NCBI GenBank assembly: GCA_043228905.1
Contig: JBHGNT010000001.1
Location: 1,488,001 to 1,552,000 of the forward strand
DNA: 64,000 bases
Source: Azolla caroliniana
Lineage: Eukaryota > Polypodiophyta
Direction of reading: 5' to 3'
Shown here piece by piece: positions 23,485 to 34,911 of the stretch (its first letter is position 1; every line of letters begins with the position of its first letter). Both the position numbers and the translations under genes were made by a program. Below the pieces are notes generated by a model. That model had not been told where the DNA came from and searched no databases. It worked only from the letters and a program-made list of their open reading frames with translations.

Positions 23485-23496
23485 GCTCTGATACCA
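23485..23496 (-). other. Primer-binding site of C2
   Basis: Reads TGGTATCAGAGC on the - strand, three bases from the 5' LTR. It is complementary to initiator-Met tRNA. Confidence 0.93.
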
Positions 23497-23499
23497 GTT

Positions 23500-24102
23500 T
23501 GTTGGGAATCGACGTTTCGATTCACCTTCTCCGCTCGGCCACAACCGAGTAATCGCTAATCGATGCAGCAGAAAATAGGAAATACAGAGAAAGCCACGAT
23601 ACACAGGGATTAACGTGGAAAACCCTATACGGGAAAAACCACGGGAGTGCGAGACTCCAAACCAAACTATACAGAGAAGTATACAATGGCGAGATGCAAG
23701 GCGACGACCTTGAGCTCGCTGTCCTCGCCACAGGCGGCGGAAATACACAGAGGCGTCTACCTCTTCCTCTCTCTCGCGCTCTATCTCTCTCTCTCACGGC
23801 TGCTTACACTTCACTCCTCTAGAGTGGAAAAACAGAAAAATGAGAAGCAACAATAAAACTGTTTGCCCTAAGTCATATTTATACACATATGACTTTGGGG
23901 CTATTTACAACTGTGGCCTCAGGGGCCTATGGCGAACATATTCACGGATATGTCCCTGCATCCGGATCGCTCTCCGGGTACATTCGTCATCCGGTACCGA
24001 AACCGGGGTCTTCGTCATCCGGATCCGAAACCGAAACCGGGCTTGTCGGCATTCATCTCCGATATCCGACCATCCCATCCGAAAGGGACCGAAATCCCAA
24101 CA
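23500..24102 (-). repeat. 5' LTR of C2
   Basis: 603 bp, matching 18784-19386 at every position I compared except one. It is followed on the + strand by the target duplication CGTTC. Confidence 0.95.
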
Positions 24103-24404
24103 CGTTCCACGGTGTCTAGCCCAAGGACTATCGTGGTAATCTGCCAGCAAATCCTCCTGTTCCTCCTTCTTCGCCACCACTCGGAGTGGGATGTCGTTCC
24201 TCTTCTTCCGGTGCTTCCATATGTACCCGTCCCGAAGAAAGAATCGGTACGCTTTCTTCCGAATCCGGTTGGCCTCATCCGTTGTCCATGCCGCGTCCGG
24301 TGTCATTGTTTTCAGGAACTCGCCAATCTACAGCCACTCCCCATTGTACTTGCTCTCGTCGAAATCGTTAAGCGTTGGAGTGTATTCCCTACCGGTTGTT
24401 ACAT
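24103..24404 (-). pseudogene. G1 pol piece between C2 and G2
   Basis: Short continuation of the G1 polyprotein upstream of the integrase core (for example DEANRIRKKAYRFFLRDGY), matching the same region of G2 near 26370. It is bounded by the C2 target duplication and the G2 LTR. Confidence 0.8.
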
Positions 24405-25053
24405 TGTCGAGGTATTCCTCGCGGATGCGTGGAATGAGGCGGGACCTCGGGGATCTTGTACCGAAGAGCAATAGAGAAAGGAGAAGGGAAAGGGACCCAC
24501 TACGTGCGAGCGTAGATCCACAGGGACACGGCCCTTCGACACGAAGACGCGAGCGGGGAAACCAACACAGAGAGGCGCGAAGGTATGTATGTATATATTA
24601 ACAGAGATAGACAACAAGAAGCACGAAGTCGGTTACAACCGAACAGGCCGGCGAACAGATGTCGATGCCTGTTTGCAAACGCTCAGAAAGAAAGGAGTAG
24701 GTTGGAGGTGTTGCCGGAAGCACTCGGGCATTCCTCAGAGCAGCGCGAGCCTCCCGAAACCTGCACAGAAAGAAGCTACGGAGAGTATGGAAGAGAGAAA
24801 AGCCTTCGACTGACAACCCGACAGCACTTCATCCTCTCTGATTCCGCGATCCCTTCCTCCTCCTCGTCTCCCTCCTTTTATAGGCAAGAAAGGAGCCGTT
24901 CCCCATTAACTTCCTACCTACCGAATCTACCTACCTAGGATCTTCTATGTACCTAATTCTCTCTTATGTACAACACAAGACGTGCGTGCATGAAGAGCTG
25001 GTTCCTACGCTCCGGTGCACCGATTCCGCTTGTGCACGGTTTTCTTCACGACA
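24405..25053 (-). repeat. 3' LTR of G2
   Basis: 649 bp, TGTCGAGGTATTCC to TTCACGACA on the + strand. The polypurine tract (GGTGGGGGCGGA on the - strand) abuts it at 25054-25065. Confidence 0.9.
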
Positions 25054-25195
25054 TCCGCCCCCACCTAACCGCGCATCCACCGGCATGCGCCAAATTGAGT
25101 TGGGACGGAGAAAACCAGTCCAGCCTTCATTCCCCGCCCGTCGGTTCTTCCTCGATTTCAGATCGTTCGTCGTCGCGGTCCAGGTTAACCGGATC

Positions 25196-28100
25196 TTACT
25201 CGTCGTCGTGACGCTTTTTGAACGCTTTGATCTGCTTCCCAGCTACCGGTATCGTCATTCTCGTGCCGTCGAGTTCCGCCAGATGGTACATCCCGTTGTC
25301 GTTGGCGCTTCGGACCACGTAAGGCCCGAACCACCTTCTTGCGAACTTCCGTGTCGCTCGGTGCTGGTTGTCGAGGCTGCTGTCGTAGACTAGCACCTAG
25401 TCGCCTTCCTCAATCTTCTTTGGTCGGAGCCGGTGTGTCCGGTCGAACCGGGCTTTGTTCCTCGTCCTTGCCACCCGAAGCTTTCCCGCAGCCTACTCCA
25501 CGTCCTCCGGTCTTCGCTCGAGCTGTCGTATGCGCGCCGCCAACAGTTCCTCCCGGCTCATCTCGTCTTTCCAGTCCACGGTTGCCCATGAGGAGATCGT
25601 ACGTTCCATCGGCATGATCGGCTTCTGCCCAAACATGAGCTCTGCCGGCATGAATCCAGTTACCGAACTGTGCGTAGTTCGGTCCGCCCACAACGCGTAA
25701 GGCAATAGCCGCAGCCAGTTCCCGACTTGTCCTCCGCATGCCCGAACTAACGCCTTGACGATCGGTCCGTGTCCGCGCTCCACCTTTCCATTCGCCTCCG
25801 GATTGTACGCAGTGGTAAGCGAGAGCTTCACTCCTAGCCGGTCGCACAGCTCCTCGGCCTCTTCGGCATCCAACTCCCCGCGATCAGCCACGATCTTCCC
25901 GACGCACCCGTACCGGCATATCACATCCTCGATCAGGAACCGACATACGACCGCGGTCGTTTTGTTCTGAAGGGCTCGGCCTTCCTCCTGGTTCGTCAGA
26001 TCTTCCCAAGCCAGGACCAGATACCGCATCTGTCCTACTCCCATCGGCATCGTCACCAGGTCTACCATCCATTTGAAGTGGATGGTCGGAGGGTACGTAG
26101 GGTGAAGCTCGTCCCGATGTCGGACTATGGAGTGCATCTGACAACTCTCGCAAGTTGTCACGAACCGATGCACGTCCTGGTACAGTCCCGGCCACCAGTA
26201 CTTCCCCTTTATCTTCTCGAACGTGGCCCACGTTCCACGGTGTCCAGCCCAAGGGCTGTCGTGGTAGGCCGTCAGCAGCTCCTCCTGTTCTTCCTTCATC
26301 GCCACCACCCGGAGCGGGACGTCGTTCCTCTTCTTCGGGTGCTTCCATAAGTATCCGTCCCGGAGAAAGAATCGGTATGCTTTCTTCCGGATCCGGTTGG
26401 CCTCGTCCCTCGTCCATGACGCATCCGGCGTCATTGTCCTCAAAAACCCACCGATCTGTAGCCACTCGCCAGCGTACTTGCTCTCGTCGACGTCGTTAAG
26501 TGTCAGAGTGCTCGTCCCATCGGTCGTCACGTACGCTGCTCCGAAGAAGTCCACGCCGACTTCATCGTCCTCCGAAACCATGCCGCCCTCGTCATCAAAC
26601 CTCGCCCTCGAAAGCATGTCGGCCATGGCGTTGTCTTTTCCGGAAATGTGTCGTATTTCCGGGTCCAGGGACTTCACGTACGCTATCCTCCTGAGCATCG
26701 GCAGGTTCGGTGTCGCGCATCCGGAAACCATGCCGAGAATTGGCAGGCAATCCGTCTCGATAATTACTTCTGTCCCGATCAGGTAGTCTTTGTCGGCTTT
26801 TACTGCCGAAACGATACCCTAGAGTTCGAGTTTAACATGGGCGTACCCTCGTTGTCGCCCACTGAGGACCTTTGCGCCGAATCGGATCGGGAACCGAATG
26901 CCGTCCTCGTTTTCTTGGTTGACGACCCATCCGATCCCGATCGGACTCGTATCCACCGTTATGTATACCGGGGTACCCTTCTCGTAGACAGCCTTCCGGA
27001 GCGCCGGTGCTGCCGCAAGAGCTTCCTTCAGCTTCCGGACCAACTCTGTGTGCTCGTCTCGCCACTCGAATTTTCGCCCCTTTCTCAGCAACCCGTATAG
27101 CGGCTCCGCAACGTGGGCGTAATGCGGGATCCATATGTGGTAGAATGCGCATGCCCCCAGGAACCTCCGAACTTCCGTAACCGAGCTACAGTCGGTCTTC
27201 ATCGCGGAGATGGCTTCTACCTTTGCCAGAGACGGCTTCCGGCCATATGGTCCACATAGGTGTCTGACCACCAGGATTTCTGATTGCCCGAAGGCCGATT
27301 TCTCCCCGGAGAAGGTGAGCCTCGCACCCTCTAGCCTTTGTAGCACCCTCTCGTAGTCGTCGATGTGTGTTGCCACGAATCGCCGGCATCCGTCCGACCC
27401 GAGTGTCTCGTCCTTCTCTTCCACTGGGCACCCCTTGATCGGGATATCGTCCAGAAACGGCATGGTGATGTCCGGGATGCAATCCCTCAGTACTTTGTTC
27501 ATTGCATTCACCATGTGGGCCACCGAGTTGGTCCCTCCTTGTGGCAGGGTACACATTCGCACTAGGACGAGGGGAGTTCGCATCGTCATAATGTCTCTGC
27601 TCTCCATGGCTAGCGGAACTTGTCGTACCCCGAGTACAGATCTCCGACCGAATAAATCGACCTTCCGGCGAAGGCCTCCGCGAACTCGTCTATTGTCGGT
27701 CCGATTCCTGCGTTCCAAATGGTCACTCTGTTGACCGGCTGCAGGTCTTGAATGAAGCGCAATGTTCCGTTTTTCTTTGGTACGGTAAACCATCGGTTCG
27801 AGTATGGGGCATTCGACGGTTCGAGAATGCCCATATCGACTTTCTGCCTCAATAGCTCCATCAACTTCGGGATGTGAGCTCTCGGTACTGGAATCGGCTT
27901 GAGATTCCACGGCACATGCGGTACCGTGAATATCACCATCGGCTCCACGATTGTCGGGTCTACGCACCCGATCTCTTCCGGTGAGAATGCGAAGGCTTTC
28001 CTGTGCCTTCCGAGCATTCTCCGAAACCGGTCTTCCTCCGCCGGCAATAGGAACCCGCCCCCACCGATTTTGAGCTCCCGGAGCGTCCCGTCGGTGAAGG

Positions 28101-30746
28101 CGTGTCCTATGCAGACCGGATCTCGCAAACTAGGGTCTGACGCAACCCCTCTGATCCGGGACTCGCTGCCCTCCGGTAAGGGTGCCACGACTGGCCTTAC
28201 CTTCCGGTCCATAGTCTTGTACTTCGTGCTAACCCGGGCCGTTCGATCCGGCTCGAGCCCTTGACTGAAGTTCGCGATGACTTCGTACATCTCTTCGGAA
28301 CATACCGGTATCGTCCGGTCTTCGTTAAGGTCTTCTCCGGCTACCTTCCTCAGCATCCCCAAGGTGTCGTCGAAGGAGACCGCCTCCACGGCTTCGCTGA
28401 TTTCCTCGTCCAGGCCGAGAACTCTGCACGCTCGAAGTCGCTCCTCCGCCCTTCCCTTTTCTCGGCTAACGATGCCGACTATCATACACCCTCCGTTGTT
28501 GGAGAAGCAAAATTTTTTACTTATCGTACAGGGTTTCTTCGGTTTCGGTTCTATCGTACAACGGTGGGGTCTTTCCCGAGTGTCAGGACTGTCTCGGCCC
28601 CACGCCTTGGCAGCCCTCTCTAAAAATCCTCCCGGTTCTCGCCACCGAGGGATTCGCGGTTTCACTCGTGGTTTGGTCGCACCGTCAGAAATTGGACCGA
28701 ATGGCGCCCGTCCTGGCTTTTGACCCTCGCGTAGGCCGAACCGTTGTCCAGCACCTTGGTCTCCATCCGCACCGCCGTGATGTATGGTTCCCCTAATATG
28801 ACTGGGTGCAAGGACGTCTCCTGTACGAAGAAGTATTGGTCAATCTCGACGTCGCCGATCTTGACTCGCACGTTCAGGCAAGCCCCATGCAGTTCCTCGG
28901 TGGCGCGCGTCGCCGCCCGTATCTTCCACCCGTGCTTGGTGTTGATCGGCCACTTTCCCTTCTTATAGAAGTCCATGGACATCAGGTTTATTTCCGAACC
29001 GTGGTCCACCAGTGCCACCACCGGTTCCTGAACATCTCCGATCTTTACCGGGGTCTCCGTGGTCGCTCAGGCCCAGTGCGGCCTTGAATAGTGGCTCTCC
29101 GCCCACTCATCTTCCAGCGCCATGTCGTCGATGTGCGTCGTCCGCACCGCCACCGGTCTTTCCGGTTCCGTCTCTGTCGACAGCCTCTTCCGTTTCACCA
29201 GGTCCACAATGGAGTCGTGGAACTCCTTCTTGGCGATCCTTAGCACCTCCCGCAATGACAGCTCCACCTTGCTGTCGAGGATCCGTTCTTCTAGGACCTT
29301 TCGTAGGTCCGCGGTCCTTTCTATTTCCGTCCCCAGTCGGTATCCGCCCTTCCTGGGGTTATCTTGCGCGCTGGACCCACCGGCATCGTTCCATCGTTGC
29401 CCGAATCGGGTCTCGTATCGTTGTGAGGGCCCGGCCGCTCCGGTTGTCCCTACTCGTTTGTCTTCTACCAGAGCCTCGTAGTTCCGACAGGTGGCTTCTA
29501 CGAAGCTCGTCTTCTCCTCGACCGGGTCGCTCCACCCGGTTATTTCCCGGACCCGTCTCTCAGCGCGGTCCGCTTCATCTTTCCTCAGTCGTGCGCCGGT
29601 GAGGCCTTCCAGCATTGCCAACCAAAATCCTTCTTTGCTCTCCTTTCGGGCCTCGTTGCCCCCGACCCGAATATCGACCGACGCCGAGTAGTGGATGGCC
29701 TCCACGTGTCGGGCCGCTGCCTCTTCCATCAGTCTCTTCATACCTCCTCGCCCGTCGTTTCGGTTTAGGGCCCTTCTGGTATCGCCGGCATGCACCCGGC
29801 CTTCCCACAGGTATACCACCCGGTTCCTCAACGCCTCTGCGAAATCGCCGCAGTCCTTCCGAATGTGGCTGACCTCGTCGCACCACATGCACCTGTTCCC
29901 TGCTGCCAGTCGTCGGTCACGAGCCGGTTCGCCGCCTTCCCTTCGAGTCTGGGCGATCTGGAGATCCTTTATCACCCGCGTCAACTCCTCCAGCGCTGCT
30001 CCTCCGGACGAGTCATTGACCATGCCGGTCGAAGCCGAACCGGTTTCGAGCCACTCCCGGGTCTTTGCCCTACGCCCTTGCGGTGCCGGTTCAAGCCTCC
30101 TTGCTGTGACAAAGCCCGCACCGGCTGCCCTGTTGTCAGCCCATTCTCGCCATTTGTCGAAACGGCCACAGACTCTCTTAACCGCAGCCCAGTCCGTCGT
30201 CAGTCCGTCTTCGGTTTCCAGCAAGGAGCCGACTTGATCCCGGTCCCGCTCGTCCACCGACTTGACGAACAGTAGGACCCGGCTTGTATCCAGAACGGTT
30301 CGGTCAAGCGCCGAAAGGCGCGCAAAGCGTTCCTCAAACTCCCGGAGGAGTGCCAACGCGTTTCTTCCCTTGCCGGGGGACTCCACCCATCCCATGAAAT
30401 CCCGTTTCGAAAGCCGGAGCGCGTTCTCCAGCCCGTATTTTTCTAGGAGTCGGCCTTCGAACTCCTCCCAGGTACGGCTCTCCGCCCGTACCTCGAGCAC
30501 CTCCGCATGGATGCTCGGCATTGCCACTCGAGGGAACCCGGCAAGACGCCTCTCTTCCGGAATGTCCCGCATCAGAATTTCTGCTCCCTAGGACGCCAAA
30601 TACTTTGTAGCATCCTTTCCGCTGAAACGACCGATCGTACCGACGACCACCTCAATGGCTCTGTCGAGGGCGTCGGTGCCCTCGCGTGCGCTTAATATCT
30701 GATCCACTGCCGAAGCCATGGCCTCCGTAAGATCCGACCCCTTCAT
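25196..30746 (-). pseudogene. G2 gypsy gag-pol, multiply disabled
   Basis: Gag begins at the ATG at 30746. A TAG (30590-30588) splits it, and a TGA (29069-29067) lies before the protease, whose active site reads LVDHGSEINL rather than the usual DTG or DSG. The frame changes near 28664 and again near 27610, inside RT just before AMESRDI. RT keeps FLDD, RNase H has TVDTSPIGIGW, a TAG occurs near 26819, and integrase has DLVTMP, VADRGE and NGKVERGHG. Further stops fall at 25493 and near 25400. No chromodomain is visible. It is related to G1 at the protein level and cannot be expressed as one product. Confidence 0.88.
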
Positions 30747-30772
30747 CTTCTGCTCTTCTGCCGCCTCCTTCA

Positions 30773-30786
30773 CGTCGGGTTCACCA
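30773..30786 (-). other. Putative primer-binding site of G2
   Basis: Reads TGGTGAACCCGACG on the - strand, two bases inside the 5' LTR; G3 has TGGTGAACCTGAC in the same place. It starts with the TGG expected from a tRNA CCA end but does not match initiator-Met. I could not assign the tRNA. Confidence 0.55.
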
Positions 30787-30788
30787 AA

Positions 30789-31437
30789 TGTCGAGGTATT
30801 CCTCGCGGATGCGTGGAATGAGGCGGGACCTCGGGGGTCTTGTACCGAAGAGCAATAGAGAAAGGAGAAGGGAAAGGGACCCACTACGTGCGAGCGTAGA
30901 TCCACAGGGACACGGCCCTTCGACACGAAGACGCGAGCGGGGAAACCAACACAGAGAGGCGCGAAGGTATGTATGTATATATTAACAGAGACAGACAACA
31001 AGAAGCACGAAGTCGGTTACAACCGAACAGGCCGGCGAACAGATGCCGATGCCTGTTCGCAAACGCTCAGAAAGAAAGGAGTAGGTTGGAGGTGCTGCCG
31101 GAAGCACTCGGGCATTCCTCAGAGCAGCACGAGCCTCCCGAAACCTGCACAGAAAGAAGCTACGGAGAGTATGGAAGAGAGAGAAGCCTTCGACCGACAA
31201 CCCGACAGCACTTCGTCCTCTCTGATTCCGCGATCCCTTCCTCCTCCCCGTCTCCCTCCTTTTATAGGCAAGAAAGGAGTCGTTCCCCATTAACTTCCTA
31301 CCTACCGAATCTACCTACCTAGGATCTTCTATGTACTTAATTCTCTCTTATGTACAACACAAGACGTGCGTGCATGAAGAGCCGGTTCCTACGCTCCGGT
31401 GCACCGATTCCGCTTGTGGACGGTTTTCTTCACGACA
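30789..31437 (-). repeat. 5' LTR of G2
   Basis: 649 bp, partner of 24405-25053. About 14 mismatches by eye, roughly 2% divergence. Confidence 0.9.
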
Positions 31438-33917
31438 ACGTGAGCCGCCTCGAAGAAGTCCATGCCGAGTTCCTCGTCCTCCGAAACCATGCCGCCCTCG
31501 TTTTCGAACCTCACCCTTGAAAGCATGTCAGCCATGGCATTGTCTTTCCCGGAAATGTGTTGTATTTCCGGATTCAGGGATTTGATGTACGCTATCCACT
31601 TGAGCATTGCCAGGTCCGGCGTCGCGCATCCGGAAACCATGCCAAGAATTGGCAGGCAGTCTGTCTCGATAATTACCTCTGTCCCGATCAGGTAGTCTTT
31701 ATCGGCCTTTACCGCCGAAACGATATCCCAGAGCTCGCATTTAACCTGGGCGTATCCTCGTTGTCGCTCGCTGAGGACCTTCGCGCCGAACCGGATCGGG
31801 AAACGCATGCCGTCCTCGTCCTCTTGGTTGACGACCCATTCGATCCCGGTCGGACTCGTGTCTATCGTTACGTAAATTGGAGTGTCCTTTCCGTAGACAG
31901 CCTTTCGGAGCGCTGGAGCTGCGGCAAGTGCTTCCTTCATCTTTCGGTTAGACTCCGTATGCTCGTCTCTCCACTCGAATTTTCGCCCCTTTTTCAGCAA
32001 CCCGTATAACGGCTCCGTGACTGAGCTACAGTCGTGCTTCATCGCGGAGATGGCTTCTACCTTAGCCGAAGACGGTTTCCGGCCGTACAACCCGCATAGG
32101 TGTCCGACGACCATGATCTCTGATTGCCTGAAGGCCGATTTTCCCCCGGAGAAGGTGAGCCTCGCGCCCTCCAACCTCTGCAGCACCTTCTCGCAGTCAT
32201 TGATGTGCGTCGCCACGAATTTCCGGCACCCATCCGGTCCGATTGTCTCGTCCTTTTCCTCCACCGGGCATCCCTTGATCGGGACGTCGTCTAGAAACGG
32301 CATGGTGATGTCCGGGATACAATCCCTCAACACCTTGTTCATTGCGTTCACCATGTGAGCCACCGAGTTTGTCCCTCCTTGCGGTAGGGTACACATCCGT
32401 ACTAGGCCGAGAGGAGTTTGCATTGTCGTGATGTCTCTGCTCTCTATGGCTAGCTAGAACTGATCGTACCCCAAGTAGAGATCACCGACCGAGTAAATCG
32501 ACCTTCCGGCGAAGGCCTCCGCGAACTCGTCTATTGTCGGTCTGATTCCTGTGTTTCGAATGGTCACCTTGTTGACCGGTTGCAGGTCTTGAATAAAGCG
32601 CAGCGTGCCGTCCTTCTTCGGCACGGTAAACCACCGATTCGAGTATGGGGCACTCGACGGTTCGAGGATGCCCATTTCGACCTTCTGATTTAACAGCTCC
32701 ATCAGCTTCGGGATGTGAGCTCTAGGTATTGGATTCAGTTTGAGACTCCACGGCACATGCGGTACCGTGAATATCACCATCCACGTCTGTCGGGTCTACG
32801 CACCCGATCTCCTCCGGTGAGAATGCGAAAGCCTTCCCGTGCCTTCCGAGCATTCCCCGAAAACGGTCCTCTTCCACCAGCAGTAGGAAGCCGCCCCCAC
32901 CGATTTTGAGCTCACGTAGCGTTATGTCGGTGAACGTGTGTCCTATGCGGGCCGGATTTCGTAAACTCAGGTCCGACGCTGCCCTTCGGCAAGGGAGCCG
33001 CGATTGGCCTCACCTTCCGGTCCACAGTCTTATACCTCGTGTCCACCCGGGCCGTCCGATCCGACTCGAGCCCTCTATTGAAGTCCGCGATGACTTCGTA
33101 CATCCTTTCCGAACATACTGGAATCGTTCGGTCCTCTTTAAGGACTCCTCCGACTACCTCTCGTAGCTCCCCCAAGGTATCGTCGAAAGAGACCGCCTCC
33201 ACGGCTCCGTTGATTTCCTCTCCAGGGCCGAGGATACCACATGCCCGAAGTCGCTCCTCCGCCCTTTTCTTCTTCCGGCCAACAACGTCGACTATCGTAC
33301 ACCCTCCGTTGACGCCCATCCTGGCTCTTGACCCTTGCATAGGCTGAGCCGTTGTCCAGCACCTTGGTCTCCATCCGTGTTGCCGTGATGTACGGTTCTC
33401 CTAGTATAACCGGATGTGATGACGTCTCCTGCATGAAGAAGTGTTGGTCAATCTCGACATCGCCGATCTTTACTTGTACATTCGGGCAGCCTCCATGCAG
33501 TTCTTCGGTGGCACGCGTCGCTGCCCGTATTTTCCACCCGTGCTTGGTGTTGATCGGCCATTTCCCCTTCTTGTAGAAGTCCATGGACATCAAATTGATT
33601 TCTGAACCGTGGTCCACCAACGCCACCACTAGCTCATGAACATCTCCGATCTTCACGGGGGTCTCCGTGGTTGCTCTGGCCCAGTGCGGCCTCGAATAGT
33701 GGCTCTCCGCCAACTCGTCTTCCAGCACCATGTCCTCTATGTGCGTCGTCCGCACCTCCACCGGCTTCTCCGGTTTTATCTCCGTCGATAGCCTCTTCCT
33801 CTTCACCAAGTCTACGATGGAGTCGTGGAACTCTTTCTTGGCGATCCCGAGCACTTCCCTCAGCGACAGTTCCACCTTGCTGTCGAGGATTCGTTCTTCC
33901 CGGACCTTTCGCAGGAT
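31438..33917 (-). pseudogene. G1 RT, protease and gag C-terminal pieces
   Basis: The frame 32423-31389 carries RT with FLDDVPIKG and RNase H. A frame change and stop near 32455 separate the RT N-terminus (32780-32454, RFIQDLQPVNKVTI). Frames at 33340 and 33923 cover the pre-RT region, the protease (LVDHGSEINLM) and the end of gag. Relative to G2, a segment of roughly 200 bp between protease and RT is missing, and so is a stretch in the RNase H-proximal RT where VTE is followed directly by PLYGLL. The rest of gag is deleted at the right junction. Confidence 0.82.
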
Positions 33918-33927
33918 CTTCACGACA

Positions 33928-34901
33928 ACGTGGACGACATGTTGATCGTCGGGACCAAGCCAAAATACGGATGCTCAAGAAGGCCCTCAACCGGACCTTC
34001 TCAATGAAAGACTTGGGTCCGGTAAGACAGATGTTGGGGATGCATATCATCCGGAACCGGTCAATAAAGCAATTGTGGCTGTCACAGGAGAAGTACGTGA
34101 CAAAGGTGCTTCAGCGGTTCAACATGTTGGAAGCGAAACCGGTTGGATCGACACTCCCGGCAAACTACAGATTATCTGGTAAGCAAAGCCCGAAGACGAA
34201 AGCAGAGAAGGCTGATATGATGAAGGTTCCATATGCCTCTGCCGTCGGGAGCTTAATGTACGCAATGGTGTGTACCCGACCGGATATAGGATACGCAGTC
34301 GGAGTGGTGAGCCGGTTTATGAGCAATCCCGGCAAGGAGCACTGGAACGCGGTCAAATGGATACTCCGGTACTTGAAGGGCACTTCAAATATGTGTCTCC
34401 GATTCGGCTCCAGAAAACCTCAACTTGACGGTTTTACCGATTCGGACATGTCGGCTGATGTGGATACCAGCCGGTCTACATCCGGGTATGTAATGACATA
34501 TGCAAGGGGAGCTGTTTCGAGGCAGTCAAGGCTGCAAAAGACTGTTGCGTTGTCAACCACGGAAGCGGAGTACATGGCGGTTGTGGAAGCTGGCAAGGAA
34601 ATATTATGGATGAAGGACTTCATCGGAGAGCTCGGTATCCGGCAAGATGAATATCGGCTCTACTGCGACAGTCAAAGTGTCATCCACCTTGCTAAGAATG
34701 TGGCCTACCATTCCCGGATGAAGCATATCCCGCGTAGGTATCACTGGATCCGGGAAAGAGTAGATGACCAGGAGCTCGCGCTGACGAAGATCCACACGAC
34801 CGAGAACGGGTCAGATATGGCTGACCAAAGTACTGACACCTAACAAGCTGGATGCATGTCAGAAGCGGGTCGGACTAGTAAGACATCCCATGCCGGAGTG
34901 A
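33928..34901 (+). pseudogene. C1 copia RT/RNase H C-terminal fragment
   Basis: It begins inside the RT active site (VDDMLIVG), where C1 resumes after G1. A frameshift follows within 30 bases. The frame is then open through LGPVRQMLGMHI, MYAMVCTRPDIGYAVG, DSDMSAD and STTEAEYMA (RNase H) to about 34843. A second small frameshift near 34815 precedes the original stop around 34901. The close protein match to C2 shows that the two families are related. Confidence 0.88.
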
Positions 34902-34911
34902 AGGGGGAGTT

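Larger units (their letters stand above)
18784..24102 (-). mobile_element. Young, nearly undamaged Ty1/copia retrotransposon C2
   Basis: Two 603-bp LTRs (18784-19386 and 23500-24102) differ at one position that I can see (19305 A versus 24021 G). The flanking pentamer CGTTC is exact on both sides (18779-18783 and 24103-24107). Removing C2 restores the G1 integrase frame, as the uninterrupted G2 copy shows. Primer site, polypurine tract and one unbroken polyprotein frame are all present, so insertion was recent. Confidence 0.95.
24405..31437 (-). mobile_element. Ty3/gypsy retrotransposon G2, structurally full length
   Basis: 7033 bp with two 649-bp LTRs (24405-25053 and 30789-31437) that differ at roughly 14 positions. 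It sits within G1 pol. Flanks are ACAT on the left and ACGT on the right, a possible short target duplication with one mismatch. The order on the - strand is gag, protease, RT, RNase H, integrase, with several stops and frameshifts. It is older than C2. Confidence 0.9.
16912..33927 (-). mobile_element. Ty3/gypsy retrotransposon G1 (broken, hosts C2 and G2)
   Basis: On the - strand the order is gag remnant, protease, RT, integrase, LTR. The 3' LTR is 16912-17598, followed by the polypurine site (17599-17615 on +). Coding pieces lie at 17690-18783, 24103-24404 and 31438-33917, separated by C2 and G2. The 5' LTR and most of gag are missing; only about nine terminal LTR bases (TTCACGACA, 33919-33927) remain before C1 resumes. 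The two outer junctions fall in different parts of C1 (gag and RT), so the present structure needs a deletion or recombination after insertion. Confidence 0.8.

Noticed and set aside
19124-23491. Many + strand open frames across C2 and the gypsy elements
   Set aside because: They are antisense shadows of the GC-rich - strand polyproteins and show no family motifs of their own.
28485-28665. A spliced intron within G2 pol
   Set aside because: The frame change there has stops in all frames, and G1 lacks the segment. An insertion or deletion in one copy is as likely, so I call it a break.
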